A stretch of DNA of 64,000 nt from positions 82,377,679-82,441,678 of the forward strand of contig OX638134.1 in NCBI GenBank assembly GCA_951804985.1. The letters are read 5' to 3'. Each line of letters opens with the position of its first letter. Position 1 is the first letter of the stretch. Both the position numbers and the translations under genes were made by a program. Of the stretch, positions 12,295 through 24,350 are shown piece by piece. Source of the stretch: Dryomyza anilis. Lineage: Eukaryota > Arthropoda > Insecta > Diptera > Dryomyzidae. Under the pieces are notes generated by a model. The model made no database searches, was not told the DNA's origin, and saw only the letters and a list, made by a program, of their open reading frames with translations.

Positions 12295-14610
12295 GAAAAT
12301 TAAAAAAATGAACTTTTAGTAAAAAATTTAATTCTCAGTGAAAAATTGATTTTTTGTGAAAAATTGAAAATTAAAGTGAAAAACTGAATTTCACTTGAAA
12401 TTGAATTTATAGTAAAAAATAATTTTTTTGAAAAATTGAATTTTTAATTTTTAGTGAAAATTTAAATTTTTAGTGAACATTTTTATTTTTAGTTAAAAAC
12501 TGTATTTTAAGTGAAAAAAGTTAATTTTTAGTGTAAAATTTAATTTTAGGTGTAAATTTTAATTTTTATGAACATTTAAAATTTTTATTGAAAATTAGAA
12601 TTTTCAGCAAAAAATTGAATGTTTAGTGAAAAATTGAATTTTTAGTTAAAAATTGAATTTTCAGTGAAAAATTGAATTTTTAGTGAAAAATTGAAAATTT
12701 TAATGAAAAATTAATAATGTTAGTGAAAAATTTAATTTTTAGTTAAAAATTTAATTTTTAGTTAAAAATTTAATTTTTAGTTAAAAATTTAATTTTTAGT
12801 TAAAAATTGAATTTTTGAATATGATTGAATATGAAGTGAAAAATTGAATTTTTAGTTAAAAATAGAATTTTTGAAAAATTGTTGTGAAAAAAATTAATTT
12901 TTAGTGAAAAATTTAGTGAAAATTTAGTGAAAAATTAAATAATTAGTGAAAAATTGAATTTTTAGTGAAATATTGAATTTTTAGTGAAAAATTGAATTTT
13001 TAGTGAAAAATTGAATTTTTAGTGAAATATTGAATTTTTAGTGAAAAATTGAATTTTTAGTGAAAAATTGAATTTTTAGTGAAAAATTTAATTTTTAGTA
13101 AAAATTGATTTTTAAGTGAAAAATTTAATTTTAAGTGAAAAATTTTATTTGAAGTGAAAAATTTTATTTGAAGTGAAAAATTAAAAAAGTGAAGTTTTAT
13201 TTAAAAATTGAATTTTTAGTGAAAAATTGAATTTTTAGTGAAAAATTGAATTTTTAGTGAAAAATTGAATTTTTAGTGAAAAATTGATTTTTTAGTGAAA
13301 AATTGAATTTTTAGTGAAAAATTGAATTTTTAGTGAAAAATTGAATTTATAGTGAAAAATTGAATTTTTAGTGAAAAATTGAATTTTTAGTGAAAAATTG
13401 AATTTTTAGTGAAAAATTGAATTTTTAGTGAAAAATTTAGTTTTTAGTGAAAAATTGAATTTTTAGTGAAAAATTGAATTTTTAGTGAAAAATTGAATTT
13501 ATAGTGAAAAATTGAATTTTTAGTAAAAAATTGAATTTTTAGTGAAAAATTGAATTTTTAGTGAAAAATTTAGTTTTTAGTGAAAAATTGAATTTTTAGT
13601 GAAAAATTGAATTTTTAGTGAAAAATTTAATTTTTAGTAAAAATTGATTTTTAAGTGAAAAATTTAATTTTAAGTGAAAAATTTTATTTGAAGTGAAAAA
13701 TTTTATTTGAAGTGAAAAATTTTATTTGAAGTGAAAAATTAAAAAAGTGAAGTTTTATTTAAAAATTGAATTTTTAGTGAAAAATTGAATTTTTAGTGAA
13801 AAATTGAATTTTTAGTGAAAATTTGAATTTTTAGTGAAAAATTGATTTTTTAGTGAAAAATTGAATTTTAGTGAAAAATTGAATTTTTAGTGAAAAATTG
13901 AATTTATAGTGAAAAATTGAATTTTTAGTGAAAAATTGAATTTTTAGTGAAAAATTGAATTTTTAGTGAAAAATTGAATTTTTAGTGAAAAATTTAGTTT
14001 TTAGTGAAAAATTGAATTTTTAGTGAAAAATTGAATTTTTAGTGAAAAATTGAATTTATAGTGAAAAATTGAATTTTTAGTGAAAAATTGAATTTTTAGT
14101 GAAAAATTGAATTTTTAGTGAAAAATTTAGTTTTTAGTGAAAAATTGAATTTTTAGTGAAAAATTGAATTTTTAGTGAAAAATTGAATTTATAGTGAAAA
14201 ATTGAATTTTTAGTGAAAAATTGAATTTTTAGTGAAAAACTGAATTTTTAGTGAAAAATTTAATTTTTATGAATAATGTATTTTTAGTGAAAATTTGAAT
14301 TTTTTAGTGAACAAATTGAATTTTGAGTGAAAAATTAAAAAATTGAATTTTTAGTGAAAAATTAAATTTTTAGTGAAAAATTTAATTTTAAGTGAAAAAT
14401 TAAAAAAGTGAATTTATAGTGAAAAATTGAATTTTATGTGAAAAATAGAATTTTTATTGTAAAAGTGAATTTTTAGTGAAAAATTGAATTTTTATTGAAA
14501 AATTGAATATGAAGTGAAAAATTTAATTTTATGTGAACAATTGAATTTTATGTGAAAAATTTAATTTTTAGTGAAAAATTAAAACTTTTGTTAAAAATTA
14601 AATATTTGTT
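12295..14610 (+). repeat. 19 bp minisatellite AAAAATTGAATTTTTAGTG, largest array
   Basis: Over 100 head-to-tail copies, nearly perfect between about 12950 and 14250 and decaying at both edges. A variant block (AGTAAAAATTGATTTTTAAG followed by TTTTATTTGAAGTG units and a short AAAAAAGTGAAG unit) starts at 13097 and again at 13636, giving a higher-order period of 539 bp. The second block has one extra TTTTATTTGAAGTGAAAAA unit. Confidence 0.95.
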
Positions 14611-15899
14611 AAACTGTTTTAGACATAAGGCATTAATTACAATTTGAACTAATTTGTTTATTGCAAATTTTACATATTTTGTAATATAACATTTTGAGTT
14701 TAAAATTTGCTAAAGTAGTTGTGAAATATAAACCGAAATAAACATCAATACAATTTATAAATAGGATCTATACAATAACCATTGCCAACCTATTTTAATG
14801 CATTTGTATAATAATTGAATTCCATATTTATGATTATTATTATTTTAAAGTAATCTATTGATTGTGGTGCTGGTTGGCTGACCGCAAATTGAGGGTTGTC
14901 TCAGGAACATGTACTATGTGTGTAGTACGTATAACCTGCACTTAGCAAGTGCTACAATAAAAACAAAAAAACAACAAGAAGAAGAACAAGAAAAATAATA
15001 AATAACATTACTGTTTTCAAAGCAATTCAAAAATAATGAACTGTTATTTATTGAATGCCATCAAAATCAAAGAAAAGCAACAAACGTACGAAAGAACAGA
15101 ATTACAAAATACAAAATAAAAAAAACAGGAATCCAATTACTTTTCATGCCACCGAAGGACATAAAACTAATAACAATTGAAAATACAAATACAACTAAAT
15201 CCACACACAGCCACACACATGAGAAGGATATCGTGTAACGACAGCTACAGTCGACACTGGTAACAAGTCGGGGCTGTTAAAAAAAAGGTTACGCAGCTTA
15301 AAACCAACAACAACAACATGACGGCCAATAATACCAACATGAGTAATAATAAAAATAACAAGAATAAAAAAATAAAAACAACAACAACAACAGAAACTCG
15401 TTATCAATTTCAACTGTTGGAATTACAAAATCCCCAAAAGTCATTTAAGTCCTACTCGTTGACGCAGATTGTGGAGTGTTTGGTTGTTAAGAAAGGGTGC
15501 GGCGAAGCGGGCAACGCACAGGCTAAGACAACATGGGTTTTAAAAAACCGATACTCCAAATCAGACACACATGAATACACGGAGAGAATATATTTTGAAA
15601 TTATTCAAAACAACAAAAAAATTCATTAATAAAATTTAGGTTTTTCATAATTTTACAATTTTTTAATAAAGTTTTGAAACCGATTTCCTATCAACCGCAA
15701 AACAAAATCAATTTTTAAAACTCTAATCAAATCCAATATTATTTTAAACCTCTTTATTTAAAAGTTACCAGTTATAAAGAAATCAATACTTAACCGATTT
15801 GAAACGGTTTCAGTTCTGTTCTTTTTCCTTAAATACAAATTATATATTATATATTTAAAATATTCAAAAACATTTTTTCGAACTAACTTTAATCAAGAA
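14611..15899. other. no gene seen; A-rich single-copy DNA
   Basis: CAA/AAT-rich simple sequence at about 14960-15140 and 15305-15400. The open frame at 15318-15629 starts inside this simple sequence and has no recognisable domain. Confidence 0.5.
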
Positions 15900-16960
15900 G
15901 TTTGATCTCGTATATTCAAATTTTGATTATTATTGTCATTGCCCAGTCTACCATTTCATTCGATATAGCTTCGGAACTGTTTCGACATATCAAGGAATTC
16001 TTTTGATCTTGATTACGATTTTGTATCTTTATTATACAACAATTCGTTCTAAAATGTACGCAGATATCGTAACTAGATAATGAAGTTTATTCGACACGAG
16101 AAAAACATAGAGATTGATTCGAAAAATATTGCATATCAAGAATAATTTCACTAAGTTACTTTTTTGAAACCTAAGAAATAAATTTCTGCATAATAAGAAT
16201 AATTCTACTAAGGACTTTTTTTTACAACTATGTAGATCTGTTTCAAAAAATTAAGAATTTTTTCCATTAAACTGTTTATTACTCCGTATACTTCTTGATT
16301 CCTTCTGGATTTTAGAAGTGTTTTCCTTCCTCTATTGAAAACCAATTACATCGTATCGAAACATATTTTCTTAAAATTTTGATTTAAACGATATACTATT
16401 TTTACCTGTTGCCTGTATATATATAATATTTAAAAGTTAATGTTCGATATGTATTTGCATTTTTATTATTATTATTGTCATTGCCCAGTCTGCCATTTAA
16501 TTCGATATAGATTCGGGATTGTTTCGACATGTTGAGGAATTCTTTTGATCTCGATTACGATTTTGTATTTTTATTATACAACAATTTGTTCTAAGATGTA
16601 CGCAGATATCGTAACGATATAATGGAATTCATTCGAAACGATAAAAAAACGATTCTGGATCGATATCGCATCGAACATAAACAATTATTCGAAAAATACT
16701 GCATATCAAGAATAATTTCACTTAGTTACTTTTTTGATACCTAAGAAATAAATTTCTGCATAATTAAAATAATTCCACTTAGTTAGTTTTATTGACAACT
16801 AAGTAGATATGTTTAAAAAAATTTAGAATTTTTACGTTTAGCTTTTAGCAGTTTTCTCCCTCCTCTATTGGAAACAAATTACATCGTGTCGAACACACAT
16901 TTTGTTACATTTTTTTGATATAAAAGAAAGAATATTTTTAAAATTAATGTTCGATATTTA
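15900..16960 (+). repeat. direct tandem duplication, two copies about 542 bp apart
   Basis: Copy 1 (about 15920-16460) and copy 2 (about 16462-16960) share long similar stretches. TGTCATTGCCCAGTCT starts at 15934 and 16476, and TACGCAGATATCGTAAC, ATAATTTCACT and TCCTCTATTG occur in the same order in both. The offset drifts from 542 to about 533 through small indels. No coding capacity is evident. Confidence 0.85.
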
Positions 16961-18389
16961 AATGAACATTGTATGCTAGAAAATAATATATAAGCAAAAT
17001 ATTCTTGATGTCAAGAATATATAATACTTATTGCAGTAGAAAATAATTTCTTGATAATAGAACAAAATTACTTGTTTCTAATAAAAATTCTTTCAGTGTA
17101 AACATGCGTTACTCTCACAGTCTTTTGGGTCGTGCCGGCGCGTCGACCACTCAAGCAACGCATGTCGAACGTCATACGATTCGAAAAACCGTTACAGTCA
17201 CAGTTACAGCTATAATCAGAAATAACGGTCATAAATATTACGCAGCGAGGAGGAGCAGTCCGCAGGGCGTCACTGGCATTCAAAGACGTTTCAGCCACTG
17301 TTCGGATGGTGCGTGAGTCTAACTAATTTTTCCAAGACTGACGCGTTGATGAGTGCCGCACCCAACAACACACACATTGCCAATAAATACAAAAATAACA
17401 AAAACAACAAAAACTGAACATGAGGCACAACAAATCGCTACAACGAACCACTTGAGCCACCCACAATGTGTTGAATGTGTCGTCGATGTGGGTTGAAAAC
17501 ACTCGAGGGACTTTTTAGCCAATATAAATTTAGATACGCATTGAAAACACACACAACAACAACAAAAACAACAAAATATAAATAAAATAAAAACACACAA
17601 AAATCAACACCAACTTAAATAAATTACAAAACTCTATATGTAGCTCTGCAGAACAGTTGGGCTGGACTGACGTTAAAATGCCAGGACATTCGTCCTTCGC
17701 TGGTGCTGGTGCTGCTGCTACTGCGACACAATCACAGCACATGCAAAGACATCAGAAATATTAACGAATAAAATGAGAAACTCATAAAATAAAATAACTC
17801 CATAGTAGGCATAGAAATAATAAAAATAAAACCAATAAAACTGACGAAGAAAAAATAATTCGAAAACCGAAAATAAATAAAAGCGCATGAAGGCGGCCTG
17901 ACGGCGTCGTCGACGACGAGCCTGAAAGGATAAACGACATTAGCAACAACTACATAATATTTTGATAGTAAAATCCACGCAACAACAAATAAAACAAACT
18001 CCTACCAGTTTCATAAACACTCTACCCCCATCACCAAACAAACAAACAACAATTGAAATAAAAAGAACCCTTTCGACTGAAATCTGCTAAAACAACAAAT
18101 ATTTTAGTTGTTCTTTGGTTTTTATTTCTAATATGTTTTTGTTTTTCATGTGTGTTGTTTGTAGGACTTAGACGATGTCCCCCATATCAGTGAAGTAGTG
18201 GGGTAGAAAATCTAGAGGAATGTGCTACAAGTTAAAAAAACAAAATCGGTCGTTAAACAGACCTCTGTTGTTAAGTAATATAAAAAAATTGATATGTAAT
18301 AAAATTAAATGCTAAGAAAGCATTAAGAATTTCAAAGTTTTTTTTTTTATTTTAAATCAAATATAAAATATTTGGACTTTAAGACTTAA
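16961..18389. other. no confirmed gene; GC-richer patch at 17093-17320
   Basis: A GC-richer island begins at a TCAGTG initiator-like site (about 17093) and ends at a GTGAGT donor-like site (about 17314). It could be a non-coding first exon, but nothing confirms that. CAA-rich and A-rich DNA follows. Open frames here are short and without domains. Confidence 0.3.
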
Positions 18390-20312
18390 ATGAAAATTTA
18401 AATTTTTGGTGGCAAATTAGTTTTTAGTGAAAACTAGAATTTTAACTTAAAAATTTAAATTTTGGTAAAAAAATTAAATTTAGTGAAAATGTTGAATTTA
18501 TAGTAAAAATTTGACATTTTAGTGAAAAATTTAATTTTGAGTGAAATATTGAATTTTTAGTGAAAAATTGAATTTTTAGTGAAAATTGGAATTTTTAGTG
18601 AAAAATTGAATTTTTAGTGAATTTTTTTTTTTTAGTGAAAATTGAATTTTTAGGAATTTTTAGTGAAAAATTGAATTTTTAGTGAAAAATTGAATTTTTA
18701 GTGAAAAATTGAATTTTTAGTGAAAAATTGAATTTTTAGTGAAAAATTGAATTTTTAGTGAAAAATTGAATTTTTAGTGAAAAATTGAATTTTTAGTGAA
18801 AAATTGAATTTTTAGTGAAAAACTGAATTTTTAGTGAAAAATTTAATATTTAGTGAAAAATTGAATTTTTAGTGAAAAATTGAATTTTTAGTGAAAAATT
18901 GAATTTTTAGTGAAAAATTGAATTTTTAGTGAAAAATTGAATATTTAGTGAAAAATTGAATTTTTTGTGAAAAATTGAATTTTTTGTGAAAAATTGAATT
19001 TTTAGTGAAAATTGGAATTTTTAGTGAAAAATTGAATTTTTAGTGAAAATTGGAATTTTTAGTGAAAAATTGAATTTTTAGTGAAAAATTGAATTTTTAG
19101 TGAAAAATTGAATTTTTAGTGAAAAATTGAATTTTTAGTGAAAAATTGAATTTTTAGTGAAAAATTGAATTTTTAGTAAAAATTTAATTTTTAGTGAAAA
19201 ATTTAATTTTTAGTGAAAAATTGAATTTTTAGTGAAAAATTGAATTTTTAGTGAAAAATTGAATTTTTAGTGAAAAATTGAATTTTTAGTGAAAAATTGA
19301 GTTTTTAGTGAAAAATTTAATTTTTAGTGAAAAATTTAATTTTTAGTGAAAAATTGAATTTTTAGTGAAAAATTGAATTTTTAGTGAAAAATTGAGTTTT
19401 TAGTGAAAAATTTAATTTTTAGTGAAAAATTTAATTTTAGTGAAAAATTTAAATTTTAGTGAAAATTTTAAATTTTAGTGAAAATTTTAAATTTTAGTGA
19501 AAAATTTAAATTTTAGTGAAAATTTTAAATTTTAGTGAAGATTTGAATTTTTAGTGAAAAATAAAATTTTACAATAAAATATAATTTTTTGTGAAAATTT
19601 GAATTTTTTGCAAAATTTTGAAATTTTACTGAAAATTTGAATTTACAGTAAAAATTTAAAATATGAGTTTTTAATGAAGATTTGAATTTTTTAGTGAAAA
19701 ATTTAATTTTAGTGAAAAATTTAAATTTTAGTGAAAAATTTAATTTTTAGTAAAGATTTGAATTTTTAGTGAAAAATAAAATTTGTACTGAAAAATATTT
19801 TTTTAGTGAAAAATTCAATTTTTAGTGAAAAATTTAATTTTTAGTGAAAAATTGAATTTTTAGTGAAAAATTGAATTTTTAGTGAAAAATGGAATTTTTA
19901 GTGAAAATTTGATTTTTTAGTGAACAATTGAAATTTTAGTGAAAAATTGAATTTTTAGTGAACAATTGAAATTTTAGTGAAAAATTGAATTTTGTTGAAA
20001 TATGGAATTTTTAATGAAAAATTGAATTTTTAGTGAAAAATTGAATTTTTCGTGAAAAATTGAATTTTTAGTGAAAAATTGAATTTTTAGTGAAAAATTG
20101 AATTTTTAGTGAAAAATTGAATTTTTAGTGAAAAATTGAATTTTTAGTGAAAAATTGAATTTTTAGTGAAAAATTGAATTTTTAGTGAAAAATTGAATTT
20201 TGAGTGAAAAATTGAATTTTGAGTGAAAATTTGAATTTTTAGTGAAAATTTGAATTTTTAGTAAAAAATTGAATTTTTAGTGAAAAATTGAATTTTTAGT
20301 GAAAAATTTAAC
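18390..20312 (+). repeat. 19 bp minisatellite AAAAATTGAATTTTTAGTG, second large array
   Basis: Nearly perfect units at 18650-19440 and 20010-20300, with degenerate units between. Higher-order structure is present: the GAGTTTTTAG variant at 19299 and 19394 lies exactly five 19 bp units apart (95 bp). Confidence 0.95.
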
Positions 20313-21440
20313 GAATCAAAAACATGGAAGAAACGTAGTATTTGGCATACTTTTGTCTTCATCAACATTTATAAAACTTAATTTTTTTTGTGAGCGCTCA
20401 AAGTCACTGTCACTAGGAGCGCTCGTTTGTTCCGGCTCGGTCAACGTGTTCAAGCAACATTTGCTCTGTGGCCGGTTGAGCGCGCGCTCTTTTTAACTGG
20501 TCACCGTTAAACCTCTAACTGGTCACTGCGACACGGTCAACAAAAATTTTACGTGTCGACACACATCCACAATGGCTATGTGACAGACATACAGCGAGAC
20601 ATAAAGACTGACAAACGGTCGGACTGACTGACACACTACCATTCATATAAATACTACTCTGCGAATTTCATTTTTGAAATAAGACCGTCGGGATTTGAGT
20701 TCATATTTCAGAACATCATGGTACGTAACATTCACTTGTTTTCTACAACTTCATCGTTTTCATCTCCCCTTCCACTACCCTTCTACTATTCTACTATTTT
20801 TCGTGCTCTTCCACTTAATCTTTATATTCTTTCTGTGCTTGGTCCATGTGCATTTTTTCATTTATACTACGATTTTTTTTTTTGTTTATACTCACTGCAA
20901 AAGTTTCTCATTTCATTTATAATATTTTTACAGTTATTTCGGCTCTGATGTGTGATAAGTTGCCGGTGTCATCAATGACTACGTTGGAAGAGGGTAGAGG
21001 TCATTTCCAAGTGTAATTTAGAAATATCAATTTAAATAGAAAAAAGATCATTTCAAAAGGGAGAAATTGCATTGAAATTCAAAACATATCAATTGTAATT
21101 AAAATTTGTTTATTTGATATTTAGAATACATTAATTGATATTCATATATTATACTTCAAATTATTAATAAAATATCAATTTAAATTCATAACTTTCCATT
21201 TGAAATTCAGAAAATATTTTAAGTCTGATAATAGATTCGTCCAGATACCAATTGATCTAATAGGAGTGTGATTTCATATACACTAAATTATTCATCTTTT
21301 TAGCAAACACAAAATTGTAAACCAAAAACTCGCCCCTTCTCTTGTTAAGAATTTCAATAATTCCCATTTAAGTCGACATTTTTGATTTATTTAATTCCAA
21401 ATATATCAATGACAAGATTTTTGTGAAGTTCTAAAGGGTT
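20313..21440. other. no gene seen; palindrome cluster at 20392-20526
   Basis: Two perfect GAGCGCTC palindromes (20392-20399, 20417-20424), a 12 bp palindrome GAGCGCGCGCTC (20478-20489) and two AACTGGTCAC copies (20495-20504, 20517-20526) stand out from the AT-rich background. The rest is single-copy AT-rich DNA with low-complexity frames. Confidence 0.4.
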
Positions 21441-21728
21441 TTTCAACAGGGACGCTACAAAAGTAGATCGACAGGGACAGCAAACGACGCCACATTTCTT
21501 GCCGCTCTTTTGATATTTCTCTTCAGTAAGGTTTTCCATTTCATGATGCAAATATATACGAATTCGAATTTCAGTAGTAAATTTAATAATTTCTACTCGT
21601 TGTTGGCTCGTATATCTTTCCATCATGAAATGGCAAACCTTACTGAAGAGAAATGTCAAAAGAGGGGCAAGAAATATGGCGTCGTTTGCTGTCCCTGTCG
21701 CTCTACTTTTGTAGCGTCCCTGTTGAAA
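21441..21728. repeat. long inverted repeat, 120 bp arms, 48 bp loop
   Basis: The left arm (21441-21560) and the right arm (21609-21728) are reverse complements with about 7 mismatches in 120 by my hand alignment. A transcript from either strand would fold into a long hairpin. Just outside the right arm, TGTAGCGCTCTTATTGAAAA (about 21749-21768) repeats the arm terminus imperfectly. Short open frames read through the arms but match no domain I know. It may be a foldback element or a hairpin-RNA locus. Confidence 0.9.
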
Positions 21729-22073
21729 TGACTTTGAAAAAAACTTTTGTAGCGCTCTTATTGAAAACCCCTATAGATAGCGAATTTTATGAAATTTTGC
21801 TCAGCGCTATGTATTCCACCATTTTAAATGGTCAGACCACTGGGCGTTGCATCCATTTTCAAGATGCGCTAAGTCGAAACTTATTAGTAATATCAAGATA
21901 TCACTAGAAACTTACCACTTTTATGGAGAAGGGAAGAATTCTACGGAGAAAAATAATACGGTCAAGTGTTGTACGGTACAGAATTTTACGGAACAGTCTA
22001 GGTCCGAATTATTTTCCTGTTGGTTACTACTTTTATAAACCAATAAAAAAAATTTTAAAAGTTTCAAGAAAAT
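21729..22073. other. no gene seen; TACGG-rich repeat relic
   Basis: GGAAGAATTCTACGG (21932-21946) is followed by further TACGG words to about 22000. This 15-mer is the reverse complement of the tandem unit at about 45960-46110. Confidence 0.4.
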
Positions 22074-22277
22074 ATATTGTTACGAAAAGATGTAATTTGC
22101 CCCACTGTGCAAGCATTCAACAATAATAAATGAGATGCAAGACAATTCAGCGCACTAAGCAATGTGTTAGAAAGAGACGGAAGATCATTCAGCGTAATGA
22201 GCAATGTGCGAGAAAGAGATGGAAGATCTGCACATTAAAACACATGAGTGCGAATGAGATGCCAAGAGCATGCGTCA

Positions 22278-22305
22278 TTCACGAAACGAATAGAAGGTTC
22301 TCGAA
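22278..22305 (+). promoter_or_regulatory. heat-shock element array in LTR U3
   Basis: Six modules in exact 5 bp register: TTC (22278), GAA (22283), GAA (22288), GAA (22293), TTC (22298) and GAA (22303). The core GAAGGTTCTCGAA is a perfect three-module inverted HSE of the type bound by HSF trimers. It lies 34 bp upstream of the TATA box. The second LTR copy keeps the same register with one changed base. Confidence 0.6.
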
Positions 22306-22338
22306 ACAAGTCGAAGCTTGTCGAACTGATGCATGCAG

Positions 22339-22346
22339 TATATAAG
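22339..22346 (+). promoter_or_regulatory. TATA box of the LTR promoter
   Basis: TATATAAG followed by GGGAGCCGC. The same TATATAAGGG is present in the second copy, on the minus strand at about 61361-61370. Confidence 0.6.
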
Positions 22347-22604
22347 GGAGCCGCATCTGAGGTACAGCACTTCAGTAGTGATTGTAAAGTGGTCGAGTGC
22401 ATCTCGTGTGATAAATGTCAAGTTAAATTGTGGACATGCAGCAGTTGTTAGAATTTGTTATTAGTAAAGTTGTTTATTAAAGTGAATTAATAAAGTTAAT
22501 TGTTATAATTTAAACCATACATAAGAGTGTTTTTATTTTGTACACAATCCAGAGATACGAACTCGTAGAACAGTTTTCCGTAGACTGAATTTTCGTAACA
22601 ATAT

Positions 22605-24069
22605 TATACATTTTTTTATACTATGAAAAGACTTATATAACACTGAGTGACCCGAGAGTTTTGTAAAAGATTTTTTTAAAGAGTAGCTTGTCGTTCGACA
22701 ACAGATGATAACCGTTTTATTGTTAGCATCTTTAGTTAGTTAGTGCATTAAATGGAGACGATGCTACAGCAAGCCGGTAGATAGATCCAGTTGTCGGCGA
22801 CTCTACCCGTTCTTCGAAGTACGGACGTCAAAAGTAATACAGACTGGAACACTATATGTTATGCGGTTGCTTAGCAAATGGTAGAGAAAAGTAATGCATA
22901 AATAAAGTTTTAAATTTTTGAAATGTATTAATTAAAATTGCTAAATAATTTGTAATCTACAATTTTATACACTTGAAATTTTAAATATTAAATTTTAAAT
23001 ATAACTCGTACTCAATTTTGTGTCACATTTCCTTTATTTAAATTTTGCATTTATTGTACTTTGCCTAAATCACTAATAAAATATTTTTGTTAAATGAAAA
23101 ATGCAAATGCCTACACTCAAAACAATAACAAAATTTTGCATAAAACAAACGACATAAAACAATAATAAAAAAATAGCAACAAAAATGGCTGCCTAAAATT
23201 GGCGCAAATATCGTTGCATTTATTGTTGTTATTTCAATTTTGTGTTATTGTTGTTTTTGTTGTAATAAATGTAATCAATATAAATTATTTAAAATGTTTG
23301 CAGTTGAAAAAACATTGCGCATGGCGTCGCTTGTTAACTGACACAAACATGCAAACTGGGCCGCGGTGCAACGCACAAACACACCAAAGTGACCCAATAG
23401 GAAATTATTACAAGGATGTAATTAAAAGGTATCTGCACAAGTTGCCTCTACAAAATATACACTACCTACTGCACTCTACAGTTTTGATCGCATTTCGCAA
23501 TGGCAGTCTACTGTATTACAGTGAAGTCTGCTCCAGTGACTGCACTTCACTGCAGTATTTGTTTTATTGGTGTCAACACTTTTTTGTCTTCAAAGCATTC
23601 AAAAACAAAACCACCTGACACCATTGCTGCTGAACATGCAACGAATAAAGTGATTGCAGCGAGTGAGCGCAACAAGAAACGAATGGGAAGACGAACATTA
23701 TAAACAACAACATATCTGCTGTTCGGCATTCGACGGTAATAAAGTTTTGGTCGTTATTTTTGTGTTTATAAAAAATACAACAAATATTATGTTTTGACAG
23801 TACTTGGTGCTTTGTTGTTGTGAGCAACACATTCATTTGATTTTCAAGCATAGAGTCGGCGACAGTAAATGTTTTGAAACACAATGAATGTCTTGAAGTG
23901 GGTTTCAAATGCACTTGTGCGGATGTCTAGTAAATATTGAAAAAAAAAACTGTAAAAATTGTAAACATATTTTAGCCAGTGTAATTTATTGTAATAGAAA
24001 AAAAAATAATAAAATCTAAAAATTTAAAATAATTTCTACAAATTGAAAAATGCGTATTTTAAGTTCAAA
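22605..24069. other. no gene seen
   Basis: AT-rich single-copy DNA. Short frames at 23199-23618 (plus) and 23573-23914 (minus) have no domain, and the first starts in a low-complexity Leu/Val run. A TTGTCGTTCGACAA palindrome lies near 22690. Confidence 0.45.
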
Positions 24070-24350
24070 TTATGGAAACTTAAAACGGTTTTCTACCTCG
24101 TTATATATAATATGTCTAATATGATCCTCAGTGACAATATTGTCTACCTTAATATGATTCTCACATCGGTTTAATTCTTCTTTTTGCATAGGCAGGTCGA
24201 TCTTGTTCTTTTCATTGTCATACTTGTATTTTATGCTAGAATTTTGCATTTTTAGGTTATAAATTCTGTTGTGGATTTTTTGCAACGTTAGTCTTGTTTT
24301 TGCGTGGTAGATTTGGTTCTTGTTCTTGCATCGCAAGGACAGCTTTTAAG
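24070..24350 (-). other. unrecognised charged open frame
   Basis: An uninterrupted minus-strand frame of about 90 codons encodes a Lys/Asn/Glu-rich helical-looking peptide (for example KTRLTLQKIHNRIYNLKMQN). It is not made of simple repeats, unlike most open frames in the window. It has no clear ATG near its 5' end, no recognisable domain and no convincing splice sites. It could be an exon, a retroelement relic or chance. Confidence 0.15.

Larger units (their letters stand above)
22074..22604 (+). mobile_element. solo LTR (22078-22600) with ATAT target duplication
   Basis: The LTR runs from TGTTACGAAAA to TTTTCGTAACA, a perfect 11 bp terminal inverted repeat beginning TG and ending CA. It is flanked by a 4 bp direct repeat ATAT (22074-22077, 22601-22604). 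Inside are a 42 bp tandem repeat (about 22139-22222, two copies), a phased heat-shock-like module (22278-22305), a TATA box (22339-22346) and AATAAA (22489-22494). No internal gag/pol region is present, so it is a solo LTR formed by LTR-LTR recombination. A 4 bp ATAT target is typical of some Ty3-type insect elements, but the family is not identified. Confidence 0.88.
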
